Assembly (NCBI GenBank): GCA_028871055.1
Contig: JAGWON010000006.1
Coordinates: forward strand, 62,001 to 126,000
Source of the DNA: Alphaproteobacteria bacterium
Lineage (GTDB): Bacteria > Pseudomonadota > Alphaproteobacteria > ATCC43930 > CGMCC-115725
Direction: 5' to 3'
DNA length: 64,000 nucleotides
The position numbers and the translations under genes are program-made. The notes beneath the pieces are model-generated. The model worked only from the letters and a program-made list of their open reading frames with translations, searched no databases and was not told where the DNA came from. Below, one piece after another: positions 26,593 through 35,365 of the stretch. Each line of letters opens with the position of its first letter. The first letter of the stretch is position 1.

Positions 26593-27372
26593 GTGAGCGA
26601 AGACCTGCTGTACGAGATCAAGGACGGCATCGGCCGCATCACCTTCAACCGGCCGCAAGCGCGCAACGCGCTGACTTTCGCCATGTACGAGCGGCTGGCG
26701 CAGATCTGCCAGGAGGCCGACAAGGACCGCTCGGTACGCGTGCTGCTGTTGACCGGCGCGGGCGACAAGGCCTTCGCCTCCGGCACCGACATCTCGCAGT
26801 TCAAGGCCTTCGACAAGCCCGAGGACGCGCTCGGCTACGAGGCGCGCATCGACCGCGTGCTCGGCGCGCTCGAGGCGTGCGGCAAGCCGACCATCGCCGT
26901 GATCCAGGGCGCCTGCACCGGCGGCGGCGCCGGCATCGCCGCATGCTGCGATCTGCGCATCGCCGCGGCCAACGCGCGCTTCGGCTTTCCGGTGGCGCGT
27001 ACGCTCGGCAACTGCCTGTCGATGGGCAACTACGCGCGGTTGATGGCGCTGGTCGGCAGCGCCGGACGGGTCAAGGACCTGATCTTCAACGCGCGGCTGA
27101 TCGACGCGCCGGAGGCGCACGCCATCGGCCTCGTCACCGAGGTGGTCGAGCCGTCGGAGTTGATGAAGCGGGCGGAGGAGGTGGCGCGCACCGTAGCATC
27201 CCACGCGCCGCTGACGCTGCGCGCGACCAAGGAGGCGCTGCGCCGGCTGATGGCGCGCATCCCGCCGGGCGAAGGCGAGGATCTGATCCTCATGTGCTAC
27301 ATGAGCAAGGATTTCCGCGAAGGCATGGACGCCTTTCTCAACAAGCGTCCGCCGCGGTTCCGCGGCGAATGA
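26593..27372 (+). CDS. Enoyl-CoA hydratase/isomerase family protein
   Basis: 259 residues, GTG start with GGGGAG 6 bp upstream. Crotonase features are FNRPQARNALTF, FASGTDISQF and the oxyanion-hole segment GACTGGGAGIAACCDLRIA. At the position of the first catalytic Glu of classical hydratases (FGxPE) the sequence is FGFPVARTLG, and the second Glu appears as Asp (RVKDLIF). The reaction may therefore differ from simple hydration. It is followed 19 bp later by a class II aldolase gene, so a shared catabolic role is likely. Confidence 0.88.
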   Translation: MSEDLLYEIKDGIGRITFNRPQARNALTFAMYERLAQICQEADKDRSVRVLLLTGAGDKAFASGTDISQFKAFDKPEDALGYEARIDRVLGALEACGKPTIAVIQGACTGGGAGIAACCDLRIAAANARFGFPVARTLGNCLSMGNYARLMALVGSAGRVKDLIFNARLIDAPEAHAIGLVTEVVEPSELMKRAEEVARTVASHAPLTLRATKEALRRLMARIPPGEGEDLILMCYMSKDFREGMDAFLNKRPPRFRGE

Positions 27373-27391
27373 ATCGAAAAGGGGGTAACGC

Positions 27392-28108
27392 GTGGCCAAG
27401 GCTGCGATCGACGTGAAACAGGCTGCCGCGCTCGCGGTCGCCAACCGCATTCTCTACAACGAAGGTGTGGTCGACGGCTTCGGCCATGTCAGCGTGCGCG
27501 ACGCGCGCCACGCGGACCGCTTCCTGCTGGCGCGCAGTATGGCGCCCGGCCTGGTCACGCCCAAGGACATCATGCAGTTCGATCTCGCCGGCATGGCGAT
27601 CGAACCGCGCGGCCGCGCGGTCTATCTCGAGCGCTTCATCCACGGCTCGATCTACAAGGCGCGGCCCGACGTGATGGCGGTGGTGCATAGCCACAGCCCG
27701 AGCATCATTCCGTTCGGCATCACGCCGCAGAAGCTGCGGCCCGTTTATCACATGAGCGGATTCCTCGGCGACGACGTGCCGATCTTCGACATCCACGAGG
27801 TTGCCGGCGACACCGACCTGCTGGTGAGCAGCGTCGCGCTCGGCGACGCGCTGGCGCGCGCGCTCGGCGGCAATATCGTGGCGCTGATGCGCGGCCACGG
27901 CTCGGTCGCCGCCGGCCAGACGCTGCAGCACGCGGTCTATCGCGCGGTCTATGCCGAGATCAACGCGCGGCTCCAGAGCGAGGCGCTCAAGCTCGGCCCG
28001 GTCAAGTACCTGACGCCGGGCGAAGCGCGCGCTACCAAGGCGACGCTCGACAAGGCGCTCAGTCGCGCCTACGAGCTATGGGCGCGGCGCGTGGGCACGA
28101 AGGGGTAG
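27392..28108 (+). CDS. Class II aldolase/adducin family protein
   Basis: 238 residues from a GTG with AGGGGG 7 bp upstream. Zinc-binding histidines of the family appear in VVHSHSPSIIPFG and in MRGHGSVAAG. The N-terminal segment EGVVDGFGHVSVRDA is typical. Members are metal-dependent sugar-phosphate or hydroxy-acid aldolases, or decarboxylases in aromatic catabolism. Substrate unknown; operon with the crotonase-family gene. Confidence 0.9.
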   Translation: MAKAAIDVKQAAALAVANRILYNEGVVDGFGHVSVRDARHADRFLLARSMAPGLVTPKDIMQFDLAGMAIEPRGRAVYLERFIHGSIYKARPDVMAVVHSHSPSIIPFGITPQKLRPVYHMSGFLGDDVPIFDIHEVAGDTDLLVSSVALGDALARALGGNIVALMRGHGSVAAGQTLQHAVYRAVYAEINARLQSEALKLGPVKYLTPGEARATKATLDKALSRAYELWARRVGTKG

Positions 28109-28126
28109 CTCGGACGAGGTTTCTTT

Positions 28127-28205
28127 CGTCGTCCCCGCGAAAGCGGGGACCTAGGGATACAGGATCGTGCGGTTGACCTGGACCCCCGCGTGCGCGGGGG
28201 TGACG
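28127..28205. repeat. Dispersed two-hairpin intergenic repeat, copy 2
   Basis: GTCCCCGC-GAAA-GCGGGGAC followed by CCTAGGG... and a second hairpin CCCCCGCGTGCGCGGGGG, ending TGACG. Same plan as 18528-18605 and 51943-52021. It sits between the convergent class II aldolase and GST genes and could also act as a two-way terminator. Confidence 0.8.
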
Positions 28206-28206
28206 C

Positions 28207-28827
28207 CTACGGCGTCACCTTCACCTTCTCGTCTTCGACGACACGCTGCACCGCTGGCCGCTTGAGCATGCGGTCCTTGAAGGCGGCATAGTTCTTCAAT
28301 TCCTGCATCGGCAGTTCGCGGCGCACGCCCCAAGTGTAGAAGATGAAGGCATAAGGATCGACCACCGAGTAATTGCCGAGCAGCCAGTCCTTGCCGGCGT
28401 AAAGGCCGTCGATCTCCTTGAGATAGCCGTGGAACGATTTGAGGCCGGCGTCCTTGATGCCGGGATACGCCGCTGGATCGGCGCTGTAACGCTCCGGCCG
28501 GCCGACATGGCCATGCGCCGGATGGACCGTGGACGCGAAATAGCCGACCCACGAGAGCGCCCGGGCCTCGCCCAGCGGGTCGTTCGGCCACAGTCCGAAA
28601 CGCTTGCCGAGATAGGGCAGGATCGCCGTGTTCTCGGTCAGCACCTCGCCGTTGTCGAGCTTCAGCGCCGGCACGCGGCCGTGCGGATTGATTTTGAGGT
28701 ACTCGGGCGTGCGTTGCTCGCCCTGCGCGAGATTGATCTTTTTCGAATCGTACTTCTCGCTGCTCTCCTCGAGCGCGATATGCGCCGCCATCGAGCAGGC
28801 GCCAGGACAATAATAGAGCGTCGCCAT
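28207..28827 (-). CDS. Glutathione S-transferase family protein
   Basis: 206 residues. The N-terminal thioredoxin-like domain begins MATLYYCPGACSMAAHIALEE, the beta-class bacterial GST pattern with the catalytic cysteine region, and has the cis-Pro motif GRVPAL and LTENTAILPYL. The helical C-terminal domain includes LLGNYSVVDPYAF. It lies 29 bp after the FAH-family gene, fitting a glutathione-dependent isomerase or detoxification step in the same pathway; the reaction is not determined. Confidence 0.92.
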   Translation of the reverse strand: MATLYYCPGACSMAAHIALEESSEKYDSKKINLAQGEQRTPEYLKINPHGRVPALKLDNGEVLTENTAILPYLGKRFGLWPNDPLGEARALSWVGYFASTVHPAHGHVGRPERYSADPAAYPGIKDAGLKSFHGYLKEIDGLYAGKDWLLGNYSVVDPYAFIFYTWGVRRELPMQELKNYAAFKDRMLKRPAVQRVVEDEKVKVTP

Positions 28828-28856
28828 TTGTCGTCCTCCCGTTGCAGCGAACTCAC

Positions 28857-29753
28857 TTACCCTTTGACGACGCGGTCGCGTAGCACGCCGATACCCTCGA
28901 TCTCGGCCTCGATGACGTCGCCGACCTGGAGCCACATCTGCGGCGTCATGCCCATGGCGACGCCGGAGGGCGTGCCGGTCGAGATCACGTCGCCCGGCTC
29001 GAGCGTGAGTCCCGCGCACAGCGACGACACGAGCGCCGGCACGCCGAACAGCAGGTCCGAGGTATTCGAATCCTGCCGGATCTCGCCGTTGACCTTGAGC
29101 GAGATGCGGTGGCCACTCGGGTCGCCGAATTCGTCGGCGGTGACGATGCACGGGCCCATCGGGCAGAAGGTATCGAGGCTCTTGCCCTTGAACCATTGGC
29201 CGTGCGCGCGCTGCAGGTCGCGTGCGGTCACGTCGTTGCAGATGGTGTAGCCGAACACCGCTGCCATCGCCTTGTCCTCGGGCACGTCGCGGATGCGCTT
29301 GCCGATGACAACGGCGAGCTCGACCTCGTAGTCGAGCTGCTGGGTATCCTTCTCGTGGCGCAGAATGCTGGCGTCGTGTCCGATCACCGTGGTGCGCGGC
29401 TTGGAGAAGAACTCCGGCACCTTGGGAAAGGTGGGCTCGACGCCGCGGGCGCGCGCGCCTTCGAGAATGTGCAGCTTGTAGTTGCGGCCGACGCAGAACA
29501 CGTTCTTGCGCGGCGAGGGGAAGGGCGCCAGCAGCTTGGCGCGATTCAAGGGCGTCCACGGTCCACCCTTCTTCTTCCGCGCGGCCTCGAAGGTCGACTT
29601 CGCCGCCTTCAGCGCCGATGCGCCGCCCTCGATCAAGGCGACCATGTCGCCGGGCAGGCGGCTGTTCGCCTTCTTGAGGTCGAGAACGCCGCGCTCCGCA
29701 TCGAGCGCGCCCAGCCGCGGCGCGGCCAGCGCGCCGAAAGTCACGAATTTCAT
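28857..29753 (-). CDS. Fumarylacetoacetate hydrolase family protein
   Basis: 298 residues from MKFVTFG, preceded by GGGAGCGGGAG. The FAH fold is shown by CVGRNYKLH, the metal-binding Glu pair in QLDYEVELAVVIGK and GYTICNDVTARDLQ, and STGTPSGVAMGM near the C-terminus. Members hydrolyse C-C bonds of fumarylpyruvate/acylpyruvates, or decarboxylate or isomerise ring-cleavage products. It diverges from the cyclase-family gene and is co-directional with the GST gene. Confidence 0.93.
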   Translation of the reverse strand: MKFVTFGALAAPRLGALDAERGVLDLKKANSRLPGDMVALIEGGASALKAAKSTFEAARKKKGGPWTPLNRAKLLAPFPSPRKNVFCVGRNYKLHILEGARARGVEPTFPKVPEFFSKPRTTVIGHDASILRHEKDTQQLDYEVELAVVIGKRIRDVPEDKAMAAVFGYTICNDVTARDLQRAHGQWFKGKSLDTFCPMGPCIVTADEFGDPSGHRISLKVNGEIRQDSNTSDLLFGVPALVSSLCAGLTLEPGDVISTGTPSGVAMGMTPQMWLQVGDVIEAEIEGIGVLRDRVVKG

Positions 29754-29877
29754 CTCCCGCTCCCTTGCCTTGTCCCCCGAGAAAGGGGTCGCCGAATGGC
29801 GGCGCAGCTTGACGCCAAGCGGCCTTGTCTGCAACGTCTTCGTGCTCGTCGTTGTCATGCGCAAAACGGAGAGGGAA

Positions 29878-30855
29878 ATGACCGCCGGCGCCCGACGCAA
29901 GCTCACCATGGACGACATTCGGGCGGCCGCCGACCGGCTCAAGAACTGGGGCCGCTGGGGACCGGAGGACGAGCTCGGCACCCTCAATCACACCCGCTCC
30001 GACGACGTCGTCGCCGCCGCGCGCTGCGTGCGCAGCGGCCAGGTCCTGTCGCTGGCGCTGGCCTATGACAGCAGCGGGCCGCAGGGCGGCAAGAGCAACT
30101 ATCCGGCGCTCGGCCGCTTCAATCCGATTCACGTCATGCTGCGCACCGGCACCGACGCCTATGCCGGCGCGCTCGATCACCGCAAGATCCGCGCCGCCGA
30201 CGACATCGTCATCATGCCAATGCAATGCGGCACGCAATGGGACGCGCTCGCGCACGTCTTCTACGAGAACGCGATGTGGAACGGTTATGACTGTCGCAGC
30301 GTCACGTCGAACGGCGCCGCCAAATGCGGTATCGAGAAGACGCGCGAGAAGATGGTCGGGCGCGGCGTCTTGCTCGACATCGCGCGCCTGATCGGATTGG
30401 GCTCGCTACCCGACGGCTTCGCCATCGGCCGCGACCTGCTCGATCGGGCCGAGAGCCATTTCGGCGTCAAGGTTGGCCGTGGCGACTATCTCCTCGTCCG
30501 CACCGGCCACATGGGGCGCAAGCTCGGCGAAGGTAATTGGGACGGCTATTCCGGCGGCGATGCGCCGGGGCTCGCCTTCGACACGCTCGACTGGCTGCAG
30601 GCGAAACAAGTCGCGGCCGTTGCTACCGACACCTGGGGCGTTGAGGTACGGCCGTGCGAAACCGATGCGGCCAACCAGCCGTTCCACTGGATCGCCATTC
30701 CCATGATGGGCCTGACGCTCGGCGAAATCTTCTATCTCGAAGCGCTCGCCAAGGCGTGCGCGGCGGACAAGCATTACGACTTCATGTTCGTGGCGCCGGC
30801 GCTGCCGGTAACGGGCGCGGTCGGCTCGCCGGTCAACCCGCTCGCCATTCGCTGA
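29878..30855 (+). CDS. Cyclase-family (kynurenine formamidase-like) hydrolase
   Basis: 325 residues. I chose the ATG at 29878 (MTAGARRKLT) for its GGAGAGG site; MDDIRAAADRL, 30 bp later, is also possible. The cyclase-family metal motif, normally HxGTHxDxxxH, appears as QCGTQWDALAH, followed by VFYENAMWNGY. This belongs to a sub-group in which parts of the metal site differ. LLVRTGHMG and ATDTWGVEVRP are also typical. It probably hydrolyses an amide or lactone in the local catabolic pathway. Confidence 0.88.
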   Translation: MTAGARRKLTMDDIRAAADRLKNWGRWGPEDELGTLNHTRSDDVVAAARCVRSGQVLSLALAYDSSGPQGGKSNYPALGRFNPIHVMLRTGTDAYAGALDHRKIRAADDIVIMPMQCGTQWDALAHVFYENAMWNGYDCRSVTSNGAAKCGIEKTREKMVGRGVLLDIARLIGLGSLPDGFAIGRDLLDRAESHFGVKVGRGDYLLVRTGHMGRKLGEGNWDGYSGGDAPGLAFDTLDWLQAKQVAAVATDTWGVEVRPCETDAANQPFHWIAIPMMGLTLGEIFYLEALAKACAADKHYDFMFVAPALPVTGAVGSPVNPLAIR

Positions 30856-30926
30856 CGCATGATCGACCCGCAATACAGCGTGTTCCTCATGCTGTTTTCG
30901 ATCACGCTGGGTGGCGCCGTGCGCCA

Positions 30927-30970
30927 CCCCCTCCCTTCCCTCCCCCTCGAGGGGGAGGGAAGGGAGGGGG
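30927..30970. repeat. 44-bp perfect palindrome
   Basis: Two 22-bp arms, CCCCCTCCCTTCCCTCCCCCTC and its exact complement, meet with no loop. The strands are purine- and pyrimidine-pure apart from the CG centre. It lies between the cyclase and HpcH/HpaI aldolase genes, 38 bp before the aldolase start. It resembles the CCTCCC-type intergenic repeat common in GC-rich proteobacteria. It could attenuate transcription between the two genes. Confidence 0.85.
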
Positions 30971-31007
30971 CGAGCCCGTCCGAACGAATTATTCAATAGG
31001 AGATTTC

Positions 31008-31790
31008 ATGGAACAGCCTCGCAATCCGGCGCGCGCGCGCTTGGCGAAGGGCGAGCTCGCCCTCGGCATGGGCGTGCGCTTCGCGCGCACCGCCGAGATC
31101 GCGCGCATGATGCGCGCGGCGGGGTTCGACTGGCTGTTCATCGATCTCGAGCACGGCCCGGGCTCGCTCGAATTGACGGCGCAGATTTCCTGCGCCGCGC
31201 TCGACGCCGGCATCGCGCCGCTCATCCGCGTGCCGCACGGTCAGTTCGACATGGCGACGCGCGCGCTCGATGGTGGCGGCTGGGGCATCGTCATGCCGCA
31301 TGTCGACAGTGCGGAGGAGGCGCGGGCGCTGGTCGATCATCTGAAATATCCGCCGCTCGGGCACCGCTCCATCGTCGGCGGCCTGCCGCATTTCGGCTAC
31401 GCCGCGATCAAGGCGAGCGACGCGGCGAAGCTCCTCAACGCCGAGATGTTGGTGGTGGCGATGGTCGAGACACCGCGGGCGATCGCCAATGCCGACGCGA
31501 TCGCCGCGGTGCCCGGCGTCGACGCGGTGCTGATCGGCACCAACGACTTGGCGCTCGAGATGGGCATCGCCGGCGAGCTCGGCCACGCGCGCATCGTTGC
31601 CGCTTACGAGACGGTGGTGGCGGCGTGTGGCAAGCACGGCAAATGGCCGGGCATGGGCGGCATCGGCGATGTCGCGCTCGTTCGTCGCTATGTCCAGATG
31701 GGCGTACGCCTCGTGCTCGGCAGCAACGACACCAACATTCTGGCGCAAGCTTCGGCCGAGCGCGCCAAGGCGCTGCGCGCGCTGCTCTGA
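31008..31790 (+). CDS. HpcH/HpaI family aldolase
   Basis: 260 residues from MEQPRNPARARLAKGELALG, with GGAG 6 bp before the ATG. This metal-dependent class II pyruvate aldolase family cleaves 2-oxo-4-hydroxy acids (4-hydroxy-2-oxoheptanedioate and similar). Signatures: FDWLFIDLEHGPGS (metal-binding Glu region), GIVMPHVDSAEEA, GHRSIVGGLPHFGY and LIGTNDLALEMGI. It is the last gene of a plus-strand run with the cyclase gene and is convergent with the binding-protein gene. Confidence 0.92.
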   Translation: MEQPRNPARARLAKGELALGMGVRFARTAEIARMMRAAGFDWLFIDLEHGPGSLELTAQISCAALDAGIAPLIRVPHGQFDMATRALDGGGWGIVMPHVDSAEEARALVDHLKYPPLGHRSIVGGLPHFGYAAIKASDAAKLLNAEMLVVAMVETPRAIANADAIAAVPGVDAVLIGTNDLALEMGIAGELGHARIVAAYETVVAACGKHGKWPGMGGIGDVALVRRYVQMGVRLVLGSNDTNILAQASAERAKALRALL

Positions 31791-31803
31791 GCGCAAAGAA
31801 AAG

Positions 31804-31827
31804 GGCGCCGGCCTGTGGGCCGGCGCC
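31804..31827 (-). terminator. Terminator of the hyu/binding-protein operon
   Basis: GGCGCCGGCC (31804-31813), loop TGTG, GGCCGGCGCC (31818-31827). On the minus strand the stem is followed by CCTTTTCTTT, a U-rich tail, 24 bp after the binding-protein stop. The plus-strand side has no T-run. Confidence 0.75.
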
Positions 31828-31850
31828 TCGTCGTCAAGTCTCCGGCGCGG

Positions 31851-33131
31851 CTACTTCGCGCGCGCTTTCTGCATCGGATAGAGCACCTTGGCCGACTGGA
31901 ACGAGGCGGGGTCCACCACCACCACCTTGCTCGGGTCCTTGAACTGGTCGATGCCGTTGCCGGTGATTTGCCGGAACTGCACCTGCAGTACCCGCGACTT
32001 CGCCCATTCGCCGCCCTTGCCGAACTTGATGTCGCCGAACACCGTCTTGAAGGTGTGCGAGCGGATGTAGTCGGCAAGCTTTTGCTGGTTAAAGCCCTTG
32101 GTCGCCGTCACCGCGTCGGCCAGGATCTGCATGTAGGCATACGAGATCGGCGCCATGTAGTAGCCAAGCGGATCGACGCCCGCGGCGGGTGCTGCCGCCT
32201 GATACTCCTTCAGCACCTTCTCGAGGCCGGGGAACATCATGGTCTTCGCCGGCACCCAGACGTCGTAATTGACGATGCCGTTGAGGCCCGCGCCGAGCTG
32301 CTGCTTGATCGCCGTGTACTGCAGGCCAACCATGCCGCCGCCGAACAGCTTCGCCTTGGTGCCAACCTCGTTCATCGCATGCACCATGCAGATCGAGCCC
32401 GGCGGATAGGTGCCGACGACGATCAAGTCGGGATTGGTGGCGTTGACCGCCCGCATGATCGGCGAGCAATCCGTCGTGTTCGGCGGGAAGCCCTTGTGGT
32501 AGACGATCTTGAGACCCGCCGCCTTCGCGTTGTTCACGGCGCCATCGGTCAGATGCGTGGAAAACTCATCCTGCGAGCCGACGACGGCGACCGTCTTGGG
32601 CTTGGGCTTCTGTTGCATCGCGACGTCGAAGAAGCCCTTGGTGAAGGACTCTTTCGGGCTCGGTCCCGATGGAATCATCGCGAAGTAGTTCGGATAGTGG
32701 AATTCCGTGTTCACGCCCAGGCCGAGCAGCGCCAGGAATGTCATCTTGTGCGCCATGATGATCGGCATGGCGGCGGAGATCGGCACCGTGCCGTAGGGGC
32801 CGACGACGAGATCGACCTTGTCGACGTCGAGCAGCTTCGTATAGATGCCCGGCACCGTCGACGGATTGGTCTGGTCGTCGTAATAGACCAGTTGCACCGG
32901 CCGGCCGAGCAGGCCGCCCTTGGCGTTCTGGTCCTTGGCCCAGAGTTGGATCGCCAGCAGTCCGGATTTGCCGGCGCCGGCCAAGGCGCCGGTCAGCGCC
33001 ATGCTGAAACCGATCTTGATTGGCGGTTTCTGCTGCGCGCGCGCGACCGGCGCCGTGACGGTCAGCGCGACACCCACCGCCAACGCGACAATGGCGCGCA
33101 GAATAGTGCCGGAATTCCACCGTGAAAGCAT
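31851..33131 (-). CDS. ABC transporter substrate-binding protein, branched-chain amino acid (Liv) type
   Basis: 426 residues with a cleavable signal (LRAIVALAVGVALTVTAPVARAQQ). The mature protein begins PPIKIGFSMALTGALAGAGKSG, the periplasmic binding protein type 1 fold of LivK-like receptors, with AKGGLLGRPVQLVYYDDQ. It is last in the hydantoinase operon, 56 bp after hyuB. No permease or ATPase gene is adjacent, so it must use components encoded elsewhere. The ligand is probably the pathway substrate; this is inferred. Confidence 0.93.
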   Translation of the reverse strand: MLSRWNSGTILRAIVALAVGVALTVTAPVARAQQKPPIKIGFSMALTGALAGAGKSGLLAIQLWAKDQNAKGGLLGRPVQLVYYDDQTNPSTVPGIYTKLLDVDKVDLVVGPYGTVPISAAMPIIMAHKMTFLALLGLGVNTEFHYPNYFAMIPSGPSPKESFTKGFFDVAMQQKPKPKTVAVVGSQDEFSTHLTDGAVNNAKAAGLKIVYHKGFPPNTTDCSPIMRAVNATNPDLIVVGTYPPGSICMVHAMNEVGTKAKLFGGGMVGLQYTAIKQQLGAGLNGIVNYDVWVPAKTMMFPGLEKVLKEYQAAAPAAGVDPLGYYMAPISYAYMQILADAVTATKGFNQQKLADYIRSHTFKTVFGDIKFGKGGEWAKSRVLQVQFRQITGNGIDQFKDPSKVVVVDPASFQSAKVLYPMQKARAK

Positions 33132-33187
33132 TTCTCTCCCCTCCCTGTTGAGACCGGTTGATCGGCTTATCGTTGACTGGAAAGATA

Positions 33188-35365
33188 CTAAACTACGGCC
33201 ATCCGCTTGTCATCCTTAGGCAAGGCGACGACTTCGCCGGCCAACGCCGTGAGGTCGAGGACCACATCGTCATCGGGTATCTCGTCGCAGCGATGCACAT
33301 CGATTGCGAGCAGCGTTCCGGTTGCTGGGCAGTAGTAGGCGGTCAGCGCCAGCTCCGGGTGCAGCGTGATCCGATACTCGGGCGGAGGCTGGTCGAAAGT
33401 GCGGGCATTGGCGCCGCGGCGCCAGCGCGTGTCGCCGGTGGCAAGGATGCAGCCGGCCTTGCTTACGACATGGATGCCGCGTGCATCGCGCACGAGGAAT
33501 AAGGCTTCGCCGAGTGCGGCGAAGGGCGTCGACCTGCAGAAACGCGTGGCGTCGACAACCGGCGTGCCGACGCGTTCGCGTCTCAGGTTCTGACGCCGCG
33601 CCTCGCTCGCCGCCGCGTCGATGCGGCCGTTGGCGAGGATTGCGCCGTAAATCGACCGCGCCGCCTCGGGTGAGACCAGGCCGGCGGCGATATCGCGCGC
33701 AACGGCGTCGAGGTCGCGGTCGAGCGGGTCGCCCCAGCCGCCGCCACCCTGCCAGGTGACCGCAAAGATGTCGCGGTTGGTCATCGGTATCAGGCCAGGC
33801 TTGGGTCCGAACGTCTCCCACGCGCCGGCTCGCGGCCGGCCGTTCTCGATCGCGCCGCGGCCGAGCGCCTGGCGCACCGTCGCGCCCGGCCAGCCGCCCG
33901 ACAATCCGGTCGAGTTCGGCGCTTCCGCGCCGTGCGTCATGATCAACGCTTCGGCTCGGTCGATACCGCCGAGGGTGAGCGCGACCTCGCCACTGACGCC
34001 GCCGCGGAATCTGCCAGCGCCCCCGGTGTCGCGCGCCAGCCGGCGGTAGAGATAGAACAACGGCGCCGCCTGCTCGTTGCGCTCGACGTCGGCGATCGCC
34101 GACACCGGCGAGGTGATCGGCCCGCCAGCGTCGCTGCCGTCCTTCGAGGCGAAGGCGCCGCCGCCACCCGCGATCGGGTCCATCAGGTGCAGGCCGAACG
34201 GCTCGCCGTACTGGTTGACGCCGCCGAGGTTGAACGTCGCCATGCAGCCATCGGAGATACCTTGCGCGCGGTGTCTATATTTCGCCGACGCCGCGAGCAG
34301 CCGGTTTAGCGCCGACATGGTGGCGTTGGCGGTCACCCAGACCGCTTCGACCGTCGCCGAGCCGACCGGCGCCGGGAACTTGGCGGTGCAGATGAGGCCG
34401 TCCGGTGCGACGATCTCGAAGGGCGCAAGCGCGCCCTGGTTCCACAGAATGTCGTGCGCCAGCGTCGTCAGCACGCTGCCGCACACCGCGCCGGCCAGGC
34501 CCGCGCGCGTGCAGTTGACGAAGCCCGGCGCCTGCGGGCTCGAGCCGCTGAAGTCGAGCGTGGCCTTGTCGCCGCGCTTGGTCAGTTTGACGTCGATCTT
34601 GTAGAGCCGGTTGGCGTGGCCGTCGTGCTCGAGGAAATCGGCGACGTGGATCTCGCCGTCGGGCAATTCGCGGAGCCGCGCGCGCATCCGCGTCTCCGAC
34701 GATTCGATCATCCGCGCCATCGTGCCTGTCACGGTGGCGACGCCGTAGCGCGCGACCAGATCGGCGATCCGCCGCCGCGCGACATTGACGGTGGCGATGA
34801 AGGCGCGGATGTCGAGCCCGAGCGCATCGGGCAGGCGCGATGCGGTGAGGATCATTTCCAGCACGTCCTCGCGCGTCTCGCCGCGATCGACGAGCTTCAC
34901 GCACGGAATGCGCATGCCTTCCTGATAGACGTCGCGCGCCTTGGGGCACCAGCTCGCGAAGTCCATGCCGCCGACGTCGGTCTGGTGCGCCTGCACGCCG
35001 GCCCAGGCGATGATCGTTCCGCCGGCGTGGATCGGTCCGATCATCTGCACGTCGTTTTGGTGCAGCGCACCGATATAGGGGTCGTTGCCGATGAACATGT
35101 CGTCTTCGCGCACGGCGAGGCTTGGCTTGGAATTGATGTGGCGGATCACCGTGCCGCAGACCGGCGCCTGGAACGAGACCTGGAATCCCATGCTCGCGAC
35201 CGCGCCGTCGGGCAAGAACAGGCCGGTGAAGAAATCGGACGCCTCGGTCACGGTCGGCGAGCCCGAGACGCTTTGCAGCGCGATGCGCATGTCTTCGGCG
35301 ATTGCCACGATGCGGTTGCGCACGACCTCGAAGGTGACGGCGTCGCGGGCGCGGTCGTCGCTCAT
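33188..35365 (-). CDS. Hydantoinase B/oxoprolinase family protein (HyuB)
   Basis: 725 residues. The N-terminal DAVTFEVVRNRIVAIAEDMRIALQ and FMGNDPYIGA-like MFIGNDPYIGALHQNDVQMI segments, and CTRAGLAGAVCGSVLTTL, are those of the B half of N-methylhydantoinase/5-oxoprolinase/acetone carboxylase-related enzymes. The C-terminal third has an extended region (RFCRSTPFAALGEALFLV) found in some longer members. It acts with HyuA to open cyclic amides at the cost of ATP. Its start overlaps the hyuA stop (ATGA). Confidence 0.94.
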   Translation of the reverse strand: MSDDRARDAVTFEVVRNRIVAIAEDMRIALQSVSGSPTVTEASDFFTGLFLPDGAVASMGFQVSFQAPVCGTVIRHINSKPSLAVREDDMFIGNDPYIGALHQNDVQMIGPIHAGGTIIAWAGVQAHQTDVGGMDFASWCPKARDVYQEGMRIPCVKLVDRGETREDVLEMILTASRLPDALGLDIRAFIATVNVARRRIADLVARYGVATVTGTMARMIESSETRMRARLRELPDGEIHVADFLEHDGHANRLYKIDVKLTKRGDKATLDFSGSSPQAPGFVNCTRAGLAGAVCGSVLTTLAHDILWNQGALAPFEIVAPDGLICTAKFPAPVGSATVEAVWVTANATMSALNRLLAASAKYRHRAQGISDGCMATFNLGGVNQYGEPFGLHLMDPIAGGGGAFASKDGSDAGGPITSPVSAIADVERNEQAAPLFYLYRRLARDTGGAGRFRGGVSGEVALTLGGIDRAEALIMTHGAEAPNSTGLSGGWPGATVRQALGRGAIENGRPRAGAWETFGPKPGLIPMTNRDIFAVTWQGGGGWGDPLDRDLDAVARDIAAGLVSPEAARSIYGAILANGRIDAAASEARRQNLRRERVGTPVVDATRFCRSTPFAALGEALFLVRDARGIHVVSKAGCILATGDTRWRRGANARTFDQPPPEYRITLHPELALTAYYCPATGTLLAIDVHRCDEIPDDDVVLDLTALAGEVVALPKDDKRMAVV

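Noticed and set aside
29482-29877. A 132-codon N-terminal extension of the cyclase-family protein
   Set aside because: It runs antisense through the start of the FAH-family gene; the ATG at 29878 has a ribosome site and fits family length.
30859-30999. A short frame MIDPQYSVFLMLFSITLGG running into the palindrome
   Set aside because: Its second half is only the translation of the 44-bp palindrome (PLPSLPLEGEGREG); no ribosome site or homology.
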